Notes: generated from the sequence alone by a model not told the origin. Shown: positions 43,451 through 53,304, counted from the first letter of the stretch. The stretch: DNA of 64,000 bases from an uncultured Fulvivirga sp. (GCA_947500555.1 CANMSE010000004.1:434001-498000), one strand, 5' to 3'. Numbers and translations: made by a program.

Positions 43451-45640
43451 TTAATTTCCTAGCTCTAGTTGATTTTTGACAAGCTCATAATAGTCACCTT
43501 TCTTTTTCGTTAATTCCTGATGAGTACCAACTTCTGTTATTTCTCCTTTCTGTAGGACGACAATTTGGTCAGCATTTTTTACAGTACTCAATCTATGTGC
43601 AACAACCACAACAGTTCTATTTTTGAAAAATTTATCTAAATTCTCCATAATGACTTTTTCGTTATTAGCATCTAGTGCATTCGTTGCTTCATCGAAGTAA
43701 AGGTATTCCGGGTTTTTATAAACAGCTCTTGCTATTAATAAGCGCTGTTTTTGACCCTGACTTAATCCATGTCCATCACTGCCAATTTTAGTATTGTACC
43801 CAAGTGGCATAGATTCGATGAAATCTTGAATGTTAGCTGTTCTTACTGCATACAGCAGTTTTTCTTTGTCAATTATTTCATCACTTACTGAAATATTATT
43901 GGCTATTGTATCGGAAAAGATAAAACCATCTTGCATAACAGCACCACAGCGATCTCTCCAAAGTCTGTTACTGATATTGCTCAACTTGATATCTCCGAGT
44001 TTAAGATTTCCAGAACTAGGTTCATAAAACTTCAATAAAAGTTTTAACAATGTAGTTTTTCCGCTTCCACTTGCTCCAACTATAGCCGTAATTTTCCCTT
44101 CTGGGATTGTCATTTTTATATCCTTTAGGACCATTTCAGAGTGCGGACCTTCATACTGGAAGCTCACTTCCTCTAATTTCAAAGACTTATCTTCCGGAAA
44201 GATGGTCACTTTGTTAGAGCTATCTTCTTCCTCGTTGTCTTTTTCATGGATTTCTCCAAGTCGTTCCAGACTAATTTTTGCATCTTGGGTAGAATGTATA
44301 AAACCAACTAATTGATTAATAGGAGAATTGAGTTGTCCAATAATATACTGAATGGCTAACATCATACCTAGAGTTATGTCACCATCAATAACTGCTTTGG
44401 CTGCTATAAACGAGATGAATATATTTTTTACTTCATTAATAAGAGTTGACCCTGCCGTTTGATATTGATTTAGGGACAAACTCTTTAAGCTAACTTTAAA
44501 AAGCTTTGCTTGAATTCTTTCCCATTCCCAGCGTTTTTGCTTCTCGCTATTGTGCAGTTTAATTTCCTGCATACCTGTTATTAATTGAATCAAGCCACTC
44601 TGATTACTAGACATTTGATCAAAGCGTTTATAGTCTAAATCTCTTCTCTTTTTCAAAAACACCAAGATCCAAATCGTATATAATGCACTTCCTATAAAAA
44701 AAACAGTGAATATGCTTAAATCGTAATAAGCTAATACGGCTCCAAAAATCACCAGATTGACCATGGAGAATAAAATGTTCAGCGTTGACGAGGTCAGGAA
44801 TACCTCTATTCTTTTGTGGTCATCAATTCTTTGAAGTAAGTCGCCTATCATTTTCGTGTCAAAAAATGATATGGGAAGCTTCATCAATTTGATAAGAAAA
44901 TCTGACAAAATTGAAATATTCATCCTGGTGCCAATATGAAGAAGTATCCAACTCCTTATGAACTCAACAGCAGTTCGACTGAAATACAGCATGAGCTGCG
45001 CAACCAGAATCAAAGTAACAAAGTCAATATCCTGATTATTGATTCCAACGTCTACAATGGACTGAGTCAGGAAAGGGAAAATTAATTGTAAAAGACTACC
45101 TAAAATAAGGCCTAAGAATAACTGTATGATAAATCTCTTATATGGCCTTAAATATTTGAACAAAAATGAAAAACCTGTTTTATCCAGAGGCTCATCATCT
45201 ACGCTATGAAACTCTGGAGTTGGTTCTAACAAAAGAACTACCCCCGTTTCTTCTCCCTGATCTTTATCACTCAACCAACCTTCCAAAAATTCTTCTTTTG
45301 TGTATTTAACAAGCTCGTGGGCAGGGTCGGATACCAAAACTTTATCCTTTTTGAATCCGTAAACTACCACGAAATGTTGTTGTCTCCAGTGGGCTATAAA
45401 TGGGGTAGGAGCTTCTTCCTTTAATTTATCAAATGGTATTTTGGCAGCTAAGGTTCTGAACCCAATTGATTCTGCTGCATCACTAATACCTAATAAAGAA
45501 ACACCTTCTCTTGTGATAAAGCTTTTTTCACGGAGCGTCTGTAACGAATAACTCTTGCCATAATATTTAGCAATTATTCTAAGACAGGTCGGACCGCAGT
45601 CCATAGTATCAAGTTGGCGATAATGAGGAAATTTAGTCAT
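43451..45640 (-). CDS. Peptidase-containing ABC transporter (C39 double-glycine protease, PCAT)
   Basis: A 729-residue exporter. C39 domain first: C15 in MDCGPTC, H89 in QQHFVVVYG and D105 in VSDPA form the catalytic set that cuts after GG leaders. Six membrane helices follow (about 165-450). The ATPase has Walker A GASGSGKTT (522-530), signature LSQGQKQRLLIARAV, Walker B YLYFDEATNALD and the switch His in VVVAHRLST. It should cleave both precursors after their GG and export the cores. No two-box promoter precedes it. Confidence 0.95.
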   Translation of the reverse strand: MTKFPHYRQLDTMDCGPTCLRIIAKYYGKSYSLQTLREKSFITREGVSLLGISDAAESIGFRTLAAKIPFDKLKEEAPTPFIAHWRQQHFVVVYGFKKDKVLVSDPAHELVKYTKEEFLEGWLSDKDQGEETGVVLLLEPTPEFHSVDDEPLDKTGFSFLFKYLRPYKRFIIQLFLGLILGSLLQLIFPFLTQSIVDVGINNQDIDFVTLILVAQLMLYFSRTAVEFIRSWILLHIGTRMNISILSDFLIKLMKLPISFFDTKMIGDLLQRIDDHKRIEVFLTSSTLNILFSMVNLVIFGAVLAYYDLSIFTVFFIGSALYTIWILVFLKKRRDLDYKRFDQMSSNQSGLIQLITGMQEIKLHNSEKQKRWEWERIQAKLFKVSLKSLSLNQYQTAGSTLINEVKNIFISFIAAKAVIDGDITLGMMLAIQYIIGQLNSPINQLVGFIHSTQDAKISLERLGEIHEKDNEEEDSSNKVTIFPEDKSLKLEEVSFQYEGPHSEMVLKDIKMTIPEGKITAIVGASGSGKTTLLKLLLKFYEPSSGNLKLGDIKLSNISNRLWRDRCGAVMQDGFIFSDTIANNISVSDEIIDKEKLLYAVRTANIQDFIESMPLGYNTKIGSDGHGLSQGQKQRLLIARAVYKNPEYLYFDEATNALDANNEKVIMENLDKFFKNRTVVVVAHRLSTVKNADQIVVLQKGEITEVGTHQELTKKKGDYYELVKNQLELGN

Positions 45641-45705
45641 TTGGCTTTAATGCTGATACAATACTATTGATTCAGCAAGCATACAGTATTTTTTAAGTAT
45701 TTCAT

Positions 45706-45736
45706 ATAAAGTATGTATTAACTAGCCATACTTTAT
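45706..45736. repeat. Inverted repeat in the gap between PCAT and the T9SS protein
   Basis: TAAAGTATG pairs with CATACTTTA (10 bp with the flanking A/T) around an 11-nt loop. There is no T-run, so it is a weak terminator at best or a protein site. The 225-bp gap has no other feature. Confidence 0.4.
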
Positions 45737-45865
45737 GACTTTGGTTTTAACTAAGAATAATAAAGCCTATGGAACTTCATTTCTATACCTTCATCACCTT
45801 GAATTAGCACTATTCTCTAAAACCTCAACGACTTTAATGATTATATTTTCTTGTGAATTTTGGAT

Positions 45866-48800
45866 CTACTGCACAACTATTCGTTTTACCATAGAAGTGG
45901 TGCCATCGGTTAAATTTAGTAAATACATACCACAAGATAGATTTGATAAATTTAGCTTAATCATAGAATAGCCTTTACTATGGTCAACAGATTTATTTAA
46001 CCACAATTTACCGTCTAAACCTATTACCTGAAGTTCGACTTTTTCAGTAAAAGTTTTATTAATTGTTAGGTTAACAATATCAACAACAGGATTTGGATGA
46101 ATGAATATATTTTCATCAATTCCTTCTTCGTCTAAACTGGTAATTAATGTTTCCCCATCACAATTTTCATCGATCCCATTATCAGGAATATCTATAGCAC
46201 CAGGATTAATAGAACTATCATTATCATCACAATCAATAAAGCTATTATATCCGTCTCCATCTTCATCTACCACAGCTGTGAAACCCTCAAGCTCAGCAAT
46301 ATCCGCTGTCCAGATACCTCGCCCGTGAGTAGCAATGATTACCTGACCATCTTTAATTTTGAAATCCCAGATAGTAACTGAGGGAAATTCATCAACCAGA
46401 TTCCAGTTTGCTCCACCGTCCATAGTTTCAAACAAGCCGATCTCTGTTCCTGCCCATAGTACATTAGAGTCAAAAGGCATTGCCTGTAAGGCGAACGTGG
46501 CCACATTTGGAAAACCAGTACTAGTACTCTCTGCGCTATACCCTGAAATATCCACCCAAGTCTGTCCTAAATTTTCGGTTTTCAACACTTTAGGGGAATT
46601 AGCTACAGAGAATACTGCAAACGCTGTATTCATCTCTGTAGGATGTGAATATATACCGGTACAAAGCCCAATTTTTGCAAAATTGGGTACCGCAGTGAAT
46701 GATTCCCCTCCATCTTGAGAAACAAAAAGTGAACCTGAAGTATCCATTCTTCCACCAGCCCAGACTACGCTAGGGTGAGCCTTTGACACCTCAACGTCTA
46801 TACCTGTCCAAAATCCCCATCCTGTGGTAATTGGAATTTCTTTCCATCTTTTGCCAAAATCCGTACTTTTAAAAACACCTGTGCTCTCAACTGTAAATAA
46901 AACATCTGGATCTTGATATGAGCTGGAAAGCCTCGAAACAAAAGGCCCATTTCCTTTTAAGCCGTTCGTAGCGTTATATCCTGTCACCCCACCATCTTCA
47001 GTACCTACAAACCCATTAAATTGTGAGCCACCTATAAATTTTAATGGATCAGTATAATGAGCTACAACTTCAAAGCCATCACCACCGATAAAAAAGTTGT
47101 AATCCGATTTATCTGAAGCATCTTCTCCATTTGATGATAACCAAGTACCATTGTCTTGTGTACCACCTCCATATTGTTCTGCTCCTGCCACTTTATCAGC
47201 TCCATAAAATTGTGTTGTATTATATCCAGCTCCAGACCATATCCAATCTCCCTCTGAAATTCCTGGGTCAGAGTCTTCTTTAGAGACGTAAATACCCCCA
47301 TCGTTTCCTAGCAAAATTTTAAACTCGTTCTCGGCCGTATTAGTAATTATTGGAGTTAAAAAATGCTGATCTGGATGTACACCAGAAGTAGTGCCTTGCG
47401 TGAAACGATTAGGTCCTCCAAAGCGACCATAGACATCAGCTACAAAGTTCAAATCACTTCCCAAAGATATTGTTGTTTCTGATGATATTATCAATTCCGA
47501 ATTTGGTAATGCTGCTGCATTCCAAGTCGCCCCATTAGCTAAGACTGGCCAAATAAAATGCATTTCTCTATGTTCATGACCCCCATTTAAAGTGATATCC
47601 GAACTAGGGTTTATTGGATCATACTCGATGTTATTTACAAATATATATTCACGACTGTGTGTAATTCCATCTCCGGACGTATTTTCTTCAATTAGATCGA
47701 ACACTTCATTATCCTGTTGATCCCTGAAACAAACCATTAACTGTTTATTGTCCGTTACATTCCAAACTTCAAAAGGTACCTCTACATAATCTTCATAATT
47801 GTAACTTGAGGCAGGTACTCCTGAGCCAGCTCCAGCCGGAACTGTAAAACGATGCGCCATTTGACTAACTCCTGCTCCGAAACGGATTTCAATCGTTTTG
47901 TCACCAGCTTCTACGGTGGTAGCATCCAATAATCCTCCTGCAGAATTGGCACCAAAGTCTACAAAATCCATAAACCCATTAACTTCATTAGAGTTTAAAC
48001 TATAGCTACTAGATAACCCGTCCAGTGAAGAGTTCAATTCTAATTGGAAAACTGAAACACCTCCAAAATACACTTTACCATCATCAAAAGGATGTACCAT
48101 AATAGTATTATCGTACCAGCCTTGTCCGCCAAGAAAATCGACCCCGGTAACTCCGTTATTAACGTTAACTAATTTCCATTCTAATCCTCCATTGTCAGTG
48201 AAATATAGATCGGAACCTGTTCCTGAAGATCCTCCAAGTGCAGACCCATAAACCTTATTGGGGTTGCTATATGACACTCCAAGTTCCATTCGACCTGATA
48301 AATTGAGCCCTGAGCTCATATCACTCCAAGTAATACCGGCATCAGTAGATTTGACTACTCCAACTCCAAGAATTGCAGCATATTGAATATTGAAGTTAGA
48401 TGGAGCTGCTATAATCTGTTGTACCGAGGATGATGTTGAGTAAACTTTTGTCCATGTAGCGCCTCCATCAACAGATCTCATAATAGCACCAACAGGATCG
48501 GGGGAGCCAGCTAACTCTTTTCTTCCTGCAGTACTTGCAACTAGTACATTCTCGTCAGTAGGATCTACAATAATTCTACTGACATTGATAAAATCATTAG
48601 TGGTTGTATTTGGCAATAACGACCATGTCACTCCTTTGTCAATAGATTTATAAATTCCATCACCATTTAAAATAAAGGTTCCTAGGAATATAAAGCCCTC
48701 ACCAGTTCCTGCATAGATAACTGAAGTGTTAGCCTCTGACATAGCTAAAGTTACTATAGCCATATTACTTAAATCCGGAGCAATTTCAGACCAGGATTGA

Positions 48801-49270
48801 CCCCCGTTAGTAGTCTTCCAAATTCCTCCACTAACATTGGCGGCAAACCAAGTTTGCTGCGAAGCATCATCAGGGTCTATAATAATTGATCTGGTCCTGC
48901 CTGGTACATTGGCAGGTCCTCTTTCAGTAAAAACAGCACTAACTTCATTTTTTGCATTAAACTGACGTTTTCTTTGCCTTGCTTTATCAAGCTCTTCATT
49001 TTTACTGAACAACTTATATTGTGGATATTTTAAGGGAGCATTTAAATCCTCTTGTCCAGCCCTGATCGCTGATTGATAATATGCGTACTTCTCAGCCCCG
49101 TCATATCGTTGGTTATTTATAATAAGTGGTTTTTTTGTAACCTTTATTTCAAAAGGCGAAGGGTTTTCAGAAACACTTTTGGTATAAAAAAATCTAGAGT
49201 AGGCAGTTGCAGAAGCAATTGCTACTCCTAATACCAAAATTATTTTCGATAGATTTTGGAATTTATTCAT
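45866..49270 (-). CDS. Secreted beta-propeller (sortilin/BNR-like) protein with MopE-type motif and T9SS tail
   Basis: A 1134-residue secreted protein: signal/anchor at the start (IILVLGVAIASATAYS), many BNR/sortilin-type repeats with GGxxW signatures (GGIWKTTNGGQSWSEI, SVDGGATWTKV, FESTMDGGANW-like) across about 110-1000, then a calcium-type motif DEDGDGYNSFIDCDDND and INPGAIDIPDNGIDENCDG as in MopE-like proteins. The C-terminal type IX secretion tail (IFIHPNPVVDIVNL, GMYLLNLTDG, MVKRIVVQ) sends it through T9SS to the surface. Function unknown; relatives are often called glycosyl hydrolases without proof. It lies behind the exporter genes but is probably not part of peptide maturation. Confidence 0.88.
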   Translation of the reverse strand: MNKFQNLSKIILVLGVAIASATAYSRFFYTKSVSENPSPFEIKVTKKPLIINNQRYDGAEKYAYYQSAIRAGQEDLNAPLKYPQYKLFSKNEELDKARQRKRQFNAKNEVSAVFTERGPANVPGRTRSIIIDPDDASQQTWFAANVSGGIWKTTNGGQSWSEIAPDLSNMAIVTLAMSEANTSVIYAGTGEGFIFLGTFILNGDGIYKSIDKGVTWSLLPNTTTNDFINVSRIIVDPTDENVLVASTAGRKELAGSPDPVGAIMRSVDGGATWTKVYSTSSSVQQIIAAPSNFNIQYAAILGVGVVKSTDAGITWSDMSSGLNLSGRMELGVSYSNPNKVYGSALGGSSGTGSDLYFTDNGGLEWKLVNVNNGVTGVDFLGGQGWYDNTIMVHPFDDGKVYFGGVSVFQLELNSSLDGLSSSYSLNSNEVNGFMDFVDFGANSAGGLLDATTVEAGDKTIEIRFGAGVSQMAHRFTVPAGAGSGVPASSYNYEDYVEVPFEVWNVTDNKQLMVCFRDQQDNEVFDLIEENTSGDGITHSREYIFVNNIEYDPINPSSDITLNGGHEHREMHFIWPVLANGATWNAAALPNSELIISSETTISLGSDLNFVADVYGRFGGPNRFTQGTTSGVHPDQHFLTPIITNTAENEFKILLGNDGGIYVSKEDSDPGISEGDWIWSGAGYNTTQFYGADKVAGAEQYGGGTQDNGTWLSSNGEDASDKSDYNFFIGGDGFEVVAHYTDPLKFIGGSQFNGFVGTEDGGVTGYNATNGLKGNGPFVSRLSSSYQDPDVLFTVESTGVFKSTDFGKRWKEIPITTGWGFWTGIDVEVSKAHPSVVWAGGRMDTSGSLFVSQDGGESFTAVPNFAKIGLCTGIYSHPTEMNTAFAVFSVANSPKVLKTENLGQTWVDISGYSAESTSTGFPNVATFALQAMPFDSNVLWAGTEIGLFETMDGGANWNLVDEFPSVTIWDFKIKDGQVIIATHGRGIWTADIAELEGFTAVVDEDGDGYNSFIDCDDNDSSINPGAIDIPDNGIDENCDGETLITSLDEEGIDENIFIHPNPVVDIVNLTINKTFTEKVELQVIGLDGKLWLNKSVDHSKGYSMIKLNLSNLSCGMYLLNLTDGTTSMVKRIVVQ

Positions 49271-49278
49271 TAGTCTGA

Positions 49279-49695
49279 TTAAGGTTTTGAAATTTGTTTC
49301 TTTTTCTTTTCTATATTATATATATAATAGTTCTCTGAGTCGTTATCGGTAGATATACCAATCATCAAATCCACTTGAACCTCTTTGTTTGAAATCCACT
49401 CCACTTTTCGAATACGTTGTGTTGATTCATAAACCAATTCTTCATTAATTATATCATAAATAAAAAAAGATAATACAGTGAAATTGCTCTCGGTAGAACT
49501 ACCGATACACAATGTATGGGTCTTACTTTCATTCATTTGATAAACGATATCTTCTCCGTATTTCACTAATGCTATCTTCTCGTAGGTTTTAATTGAAGAA
49601 CTATAATTGGATACATCTTTGGTTTTTGAAGTAGAATGACATGAAATGAATGTACATAGCAGACTAATTACTGCCAGCTTATAAATGTTCATCAT
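49279..49695 (-). CDS. Small lipoprotein of unknown function
   Basis: A 138-residue lipoprotein: signal with lipobox TFISC, then Ser/Thr/Lys-rich linker and a strand-rich domain (TVLSFFIYDIINEELVYEST, WISNKEVQVDLMIGI). Two adjacent ATG codons open the gene; either may be used. It ends 8 bp before the T9SS protein gene and may be cotranscribed with it. No family recognised. Confidence 0.65.
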   Translation of the reverse strand: MMNIYKLAVISLLCTFISCHSTSKTKDVSNYSSSIKTYEKIALVKYGEDIVYQMNESKTHTLCIGSSTESNFTVLSFFIYDIINEELVYESTQRIRKVEWISNKEVQVDLMIGISTDNDSENYYIYNIEKKKKQISKP

Positions 49696-49793
49696 TAATG
49701 GTAAAGTGGTTTCCTATTTAAGATAAAGTGCAATTTAATAATAAATTAGTTTTGGTATGTTGTTACTGTTGTTCTTGACAATCATTCACATGA

Positions 49794-50729
49794 TTATGTC
49801 TGCAACCATGCAAAAAGCTCCATCAACCAAGCAATACCGATATGAACTAATATACCTCCGTAAATATTCTTGGTTCTAAGAGTCAAAATACCTAAGAGAT
49901 AACCTCCAAAAAATGAGCTGATAGCTTCTCCAAGGGGTTTACCAAAATGTAGAACACAGTAGGTTACTGCCATGGGAAGGACAACATAGGGGCCGAGAAA
50001 TCTTATCAAAGCAAATATTAAAAAACCACGAAAGAATAACTCCACGCAAAAGAAGCCTAATGCATAACCGGCTTGATAAATAATAAATAGAAGATTGTAA
50101 CTGAAACCAGTATAATTGCTAAATAGGTCGATACCAGCTTTCGCATAATTAGGGTATGTTTTTAAAAAAGAGGTGTTTAGAGAAGCCATGTAGATTAATG
50201 GTATCATGAGTACTAGTAATACTAGATAATGCTTCACTTCTACTTTGTTTGACAACCCCAGAAGACTATCATCATCTTTCTTAAGATAAACCCAGTAGTA
50301 GATGCCCATCGGTAGAATCATTGTTATAATATGTGCCCATCGTTGCAGGGACTTATAAATATATTGGAAGGAATGGACATGGTCTGAAATAACTCTTGCT
50401 ATATCCATATTATAATGCTGCCCTCTGTCAAAAGCTAGAATAGAAAAGCCTATGCAGATAGTTATCCAGAAGTTCTTGTTATTCAAAAATCTCTGATTTG
50501 TGAATATCTGAATAAAACAGCATGTAACAATATAACTAATAATATGAACTAAAAAGAGTAATACTATTCGGACGTAGCTTCCAAAAAATGAGTCAATATA
50601 AGAGTCTTCAAAATCAAAATGGAAGTTAAATACTAACAAAAAAGCAACCCAAAGAAGAGTTACAATATATAATTTTGAGTGAAAATAATTTTTTAAATAG
50701 TTGCAAATGTGATAAAGTGTATAACTCAT
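49794..50729 (-). CDS. CPBP-type membrane protein with altered active-site motif
   Basis: A 311-residue protein with about eight helices. The C-terminal part has the CPBP (CAAX protease/bacteriocin-processing) layout: motif 1 as VELFFRG (229-235), motif 2 CVLHFGKPLG with H261, and a last GGILVHIGIAW. The normal motif 1 is EExxxR; here the first Glu is Val (GTG for GAG), so the glutamic protease activity may be lost or changed. CPBP proteins process peptides or give bacteriocin immunity. Four kilobases separate it from the lanthipeptide exporter, so a link is open. Confidence 0.8.
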   Translation of the reverse strand: MSYTLYHICNYLKNYFHSKLYIVTLLWVAFLLVFNFHFDFEDSYIDSFFGSYVRIVLLFLVHIISYIVTCCFIQIFTNQRFLNNKNFWITICIGFSILAFDRGQHYNMDIARVISDHVHSFQYIYKSLQRWAHIITMILPMGIYYWVYLKKDDDSLLGLSNKVEVKHYLVLLVLMIPLIYMASLNTSFLKTYPNYAKAGIDLFSNYTGFSYNLLFIIYQAGYALGFFCVELFFRGFLIFALIRFLGPYVVLPMAVTYCVLHFGKPLGEAISSFFGGYLLGILTLRTKNIYGGILVHIGIAWLMELFAWLQT

Positions 50730-50751
50730 CCTATACTATTATCATTGAGTT

Positions 50752-52191
50752 TTATTCAGTATTAAATTTTAAAAATTTGAATATCTTTTTCTTTTTGTCG
50801 TAGTAACTATAGTAGAACATGTTGCCTTGATTCGAGTATGTTGTGAAATGAATTTTAAGTTTTTGCTTGGTTATATTCGTTTTATAATCTATGATTCTTT
50901 TTTTTAAAAAATCACCAGAATAATTTGTTGGCAAGGAATCATTTTTTTTTAACTCAAGTAAAAAAAAACTTGATAATCCAGGCCCGCTTCCTAGTTGATC
51001 TGATGCTGTAGTTATTGCTGTTCTAATTAGATTTGTCAACAAAGATGAGCCTGGAAATATGAAAATGGGAGATGAACTCTCATTAGCAAATCTTCCAATT
51101 GTCAATATATCTTTTCCACGATAGTGATCAAGGTAAATAACAGGTTTACCAGTTGGAAACATAGAGATAGCTGTACCAAGTGTCTGATTCTTTTTTTTAT
51201 AAAAAGTATTCTCCGTGCCCCACTCATCATACCGATATTTTGGTATCCATATATTTGAGGTGTCCTCTTTATTTTGATGAAAACTAAAATACATTTGGTT
51301 CCTGTTCAAATCATAAGAACTTATTGTCACATCTTTTTCCCAAGCGACAATTCTAAATAAAGTATCGTTTTTAAAGAATGAATTAGATTTCCATACTTTA
51401 TGTTTTTCAACGCCATTAACTATTTTAATATCACACGTAAGGGTCAATAAATCTAAAGAAAGAATATATGTCGCATTTATGAAATTGTAAGGATCTGAAG
51501 ATGGGGCATCAAGAGTAACGGTAATTATATTTTTAGTTTTATAGACCTTGTTCAAATGACTGTATTTTCTCATCGAAAGAAAATTAGCATCATAATCTAT
51601 AAAGGCTGAAGTTCTTTTGGCATTCATTAGAGTTTGAACAATGACGGAGTCAGTTATATGAAAGGCAAACCTTTCCGAGTCCCAATTTCGGTGATATTTT
51701 GTAACGATTAAGCTGTCGTTAATCGCTGAAAGTGTAAACAGATTAGTCTTATGGAATAGCGCGAGTAATCCAATTGTGTCTAGAATAAATGGTGATGGAG
51801 AATACTCATAAGTGAAATTTTCGATATTTATATACAAATAATGTAACTCAATTTCCTTTTTATTTTTTTTAGAAAAGAGTATCTCAATTCTTTCGTCAAT
51901 TACATTCAGTTCATATATGATATTTTTATTATCGAAATTTTCCACAATAACCTCATTAACCTCATTTTTACTGATTAGAGAGACAATTAATTTTGAACCG
52001 AAAGTGGTAGGAATTACTGTAATAATCCGATCATCATCTAAAACTGAGAAACTCATCTTCTTTGAGTGATCCACGGTTCTGGCGAATGCAGAATTTTGAA
52101 AAGTAATTATAGTCTCTTGAGCAATTGAAGATGACTTGAGCAATACTAAGTTGCTGAATATGAATATGAATAGATAAAACTTTGTATTCAC
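50752..52191 (-). CDS. Exported protein of unknown function
   Basis: A 479-residue protein with a signal peptide (YLFIFIFSNLVLLKSSSIAQ) followed by a beta-rich body full of Ile, Asn, Lys and aromatic residues (IIYELNVIDERIEILFSKKN, FFKNDTLFRIVAWEKDVTISSYDL), suggesting a beta-propeller or other all-beta fold. No motif recognised. The start is GTG; a TTG one codon earlier is equally possible. It begins 7 nt after pdhB and could be on the same transcript by read-through. Its A/T-rich codon use fits genes in the variable part of the window. Confidence 0.65.
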   Translation of the reverse strand: MNTKFYLFIFIFSNLVLLKSSSIAQETIITFQNSAFARTVDHSKKMSFSVLDDDRIITVIPTTFGSKLIVSLISKNEVNEVIVENFDNKNIIYELNVIDERIEILFSKKNKKEIELHYLYINIENFTYEYSPSPFILDTIGLLALFHKTNLFTLSAINDSLIVTKYHRNWDSERFAFHITDSVIVQTLMNAKRTSAFIDYDANFLSMRKYSHLNKVYKTKNIITVTLDAPSSDPYNFINATYILSLDLLTLTCDIKIVNGVEKHKVWKSNSFFKNDTLFRIVAWEKDVTISSYDLNRNQMYFSFHQNKEDTSNIWIPKYRYDEWGTENTFYKKKNQTLGTAISMFPTGKPVIYLDHYRGKDILTIGRFANESSSPIFIFPGSSLLTNLIRTAITTASDQLGSGPGLSSFFLLELKKNDSLPTNYSGDFLKKRIIDYKTNITKQKLKIHFTTYSNQGNMFYYSYYDKKKKIFKFLKFNTE

Positions 52192-52198
52192 CAAACGA

Positions 52199-53176
52199 TT
52201 ATCTATACATTACAGATTTAATAGCATCTACCGTTCTTTTTACATTGGGTAGAATGGCATCTATAAGAGTGGGTGCATAGGGTAAAGGTACATCCATACT
52301 ATTCACACGGTGAACTGGTGCATCTAAATAATCAAAAGCATACTTTTGAACATGATACGTAATCTCCGAACTAATTGCAGCTAATGGCCAAGCTTCTTCC
52401 AAGACAACAACACGATTAGTTTTCTTAACAGATTCTACAACACTTGCATAGTCTATTGGACGAACAGTTCGCAAATCAATAACTTCTACTGAAATATTGT
52501 CTTTAGCCAACTCGTTTGCCGCTTCTAAAGCTACTTTCATCATCTTACCGAAAGAGACAAGAGTCACATCGTTTCCTTCCTGCACGGTATCTGCCACACC
52601 AATTGGTATAAGGTATTCTCCTTCTGGCACTTCTCCTTTATCTCCGTACATCAACTCTGATTCCATAAAAATAACTGGATCATCATCCCTGACTGAAGAC
52701 TTTAGCAGACCTTTAGCATCGTATGGATTAGCTGGTACAACTACCTTTAAACCAGGTGTATTAGCATACCAGTTTTCAAAATTTTGAGAGTGTTGAGAAC
52801 TTAACATTCCGGCATTACCCGTAGGCCCTCTAAATACCATAGGAATATTAAATTGCCCGCCTGACATTGACATCATTTTAGCCGCAGCATTAATAACTTG
52901 ATCTATAGCCACCAAAGAGAAATTAAACGTCATGAATTCAATAATAGGCCTTAGACCATTCATGGCTGCGCCTACTCCAATACCTGCAAAACCCAATTCT
53001 GCGATAGGGGTATCGATCACTCTGTCAGGACCAAATTCATCAAGCATCCCCTGACTGACTTTATAAGCACCATTGTACTCAGCTACTTCTTCTCCCATCA
53101 GGAAAACTTTCTCATCTCTGCGCATTTCCTCGCTCATAGCTTCTCCTAGTGCCTGTCTAAATTGTATTTCTCTCAT
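52199..53176 (-). CDS. pdhB: Pyruvate dehydrogenase E1 component, beta subunit
   Basis: A 325-residue E1-beta subunit: MREIQFRQALGEAMSEEM, GEEVAEYNGAYKVSQGML, DTPIAELGFAGIGVGAAM (with the catalytic-cavity Glu), GPTGNAGMLSSQHSQ and DLRTVRPID. Together with E1-alpha it decarboxylates pyruvate using thiamine diphosphate. Acts in the cytoplasm. The E1-alpha, E2 and E3 genes are not nearby, so the complex is split over the genome. Confidence 0.94.
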   Translation of the reverse strand: MREIQFRQALGEAMSEEMRRDEKVFLMGEEVAEYNGAYKVSQGMLDEFGPDRVIDTPIAELGFAGIGVGAAMNGLRPIIEFMTFNFSLVAIDQVINAAAKMMSMSGGQFNIPMVFRGPTGNAGMLSSQHSQNFENWYANTPGLKVVVPANPYDAKGLLKSSVRDDDPVIFMESELMYGDKGEVPEGEYLIPIGVADTVQEGNDVTLVSFGKMMKVALEAANELAKDNISVEVIDLRTVRPIDYASVVESVKKTNRVVVLEEAWPLAAISSEITYHVQKYAFDYLDAPVHRVNSMDVPLPYAPTLIDAILPNVKRTVDAIKSVMYR

Positions 53177-53202
53177 TGAAATCTCTTTATATTTTAATCC
53201 TA

Positions 53203-53233
53203 CAAAAATAGCATCAACTATGCCAATGCCAAA
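53203..53233 (-). promoter_or_regulatory. Promoter of pdhB
   Basis: TTTG, 19 bp, TATTTTTG on the minus strand, a full match to the -33/-7 consensus of the phylum, 26 nt before the ATG. Confidence 0.6.
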
Positions 53234-53252
53234 TAAAGTTCATCTAAATAAA

Positions 53253-53285
53253 AAATCCCCTTGATCATATTGATCAAGGGGATTT
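53253..53285 (-). terminator. Strong terminator after the OmpA/TPR lipoprotein gene
   Basis: A perfect 15-bp stem (AAATCCCCTTGATCA with its reverse complement) and a 3-nt loop. The minus-strand transcript ends in a T-rich tail. The plus side is also A/T rich. Confidence 0.9.
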
Positions 53286-53304
53286 TAAAAGTAATTGTTA
53301 TTGC

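Noticed and set aside
30797..45640. Prophage or transposon origin of the island
   Set aside because: No integrase, transposase, terminal repeats or tRNA target were found; only the ffh remnant hints at recombination.
45735..45971. 78-codon open frame on the + strand after the exporter gene
   Set aside because: Half of it lies antisense to the T9SS tail of a clear gene, it has no recognised domain and its composition does not look like a real protein.
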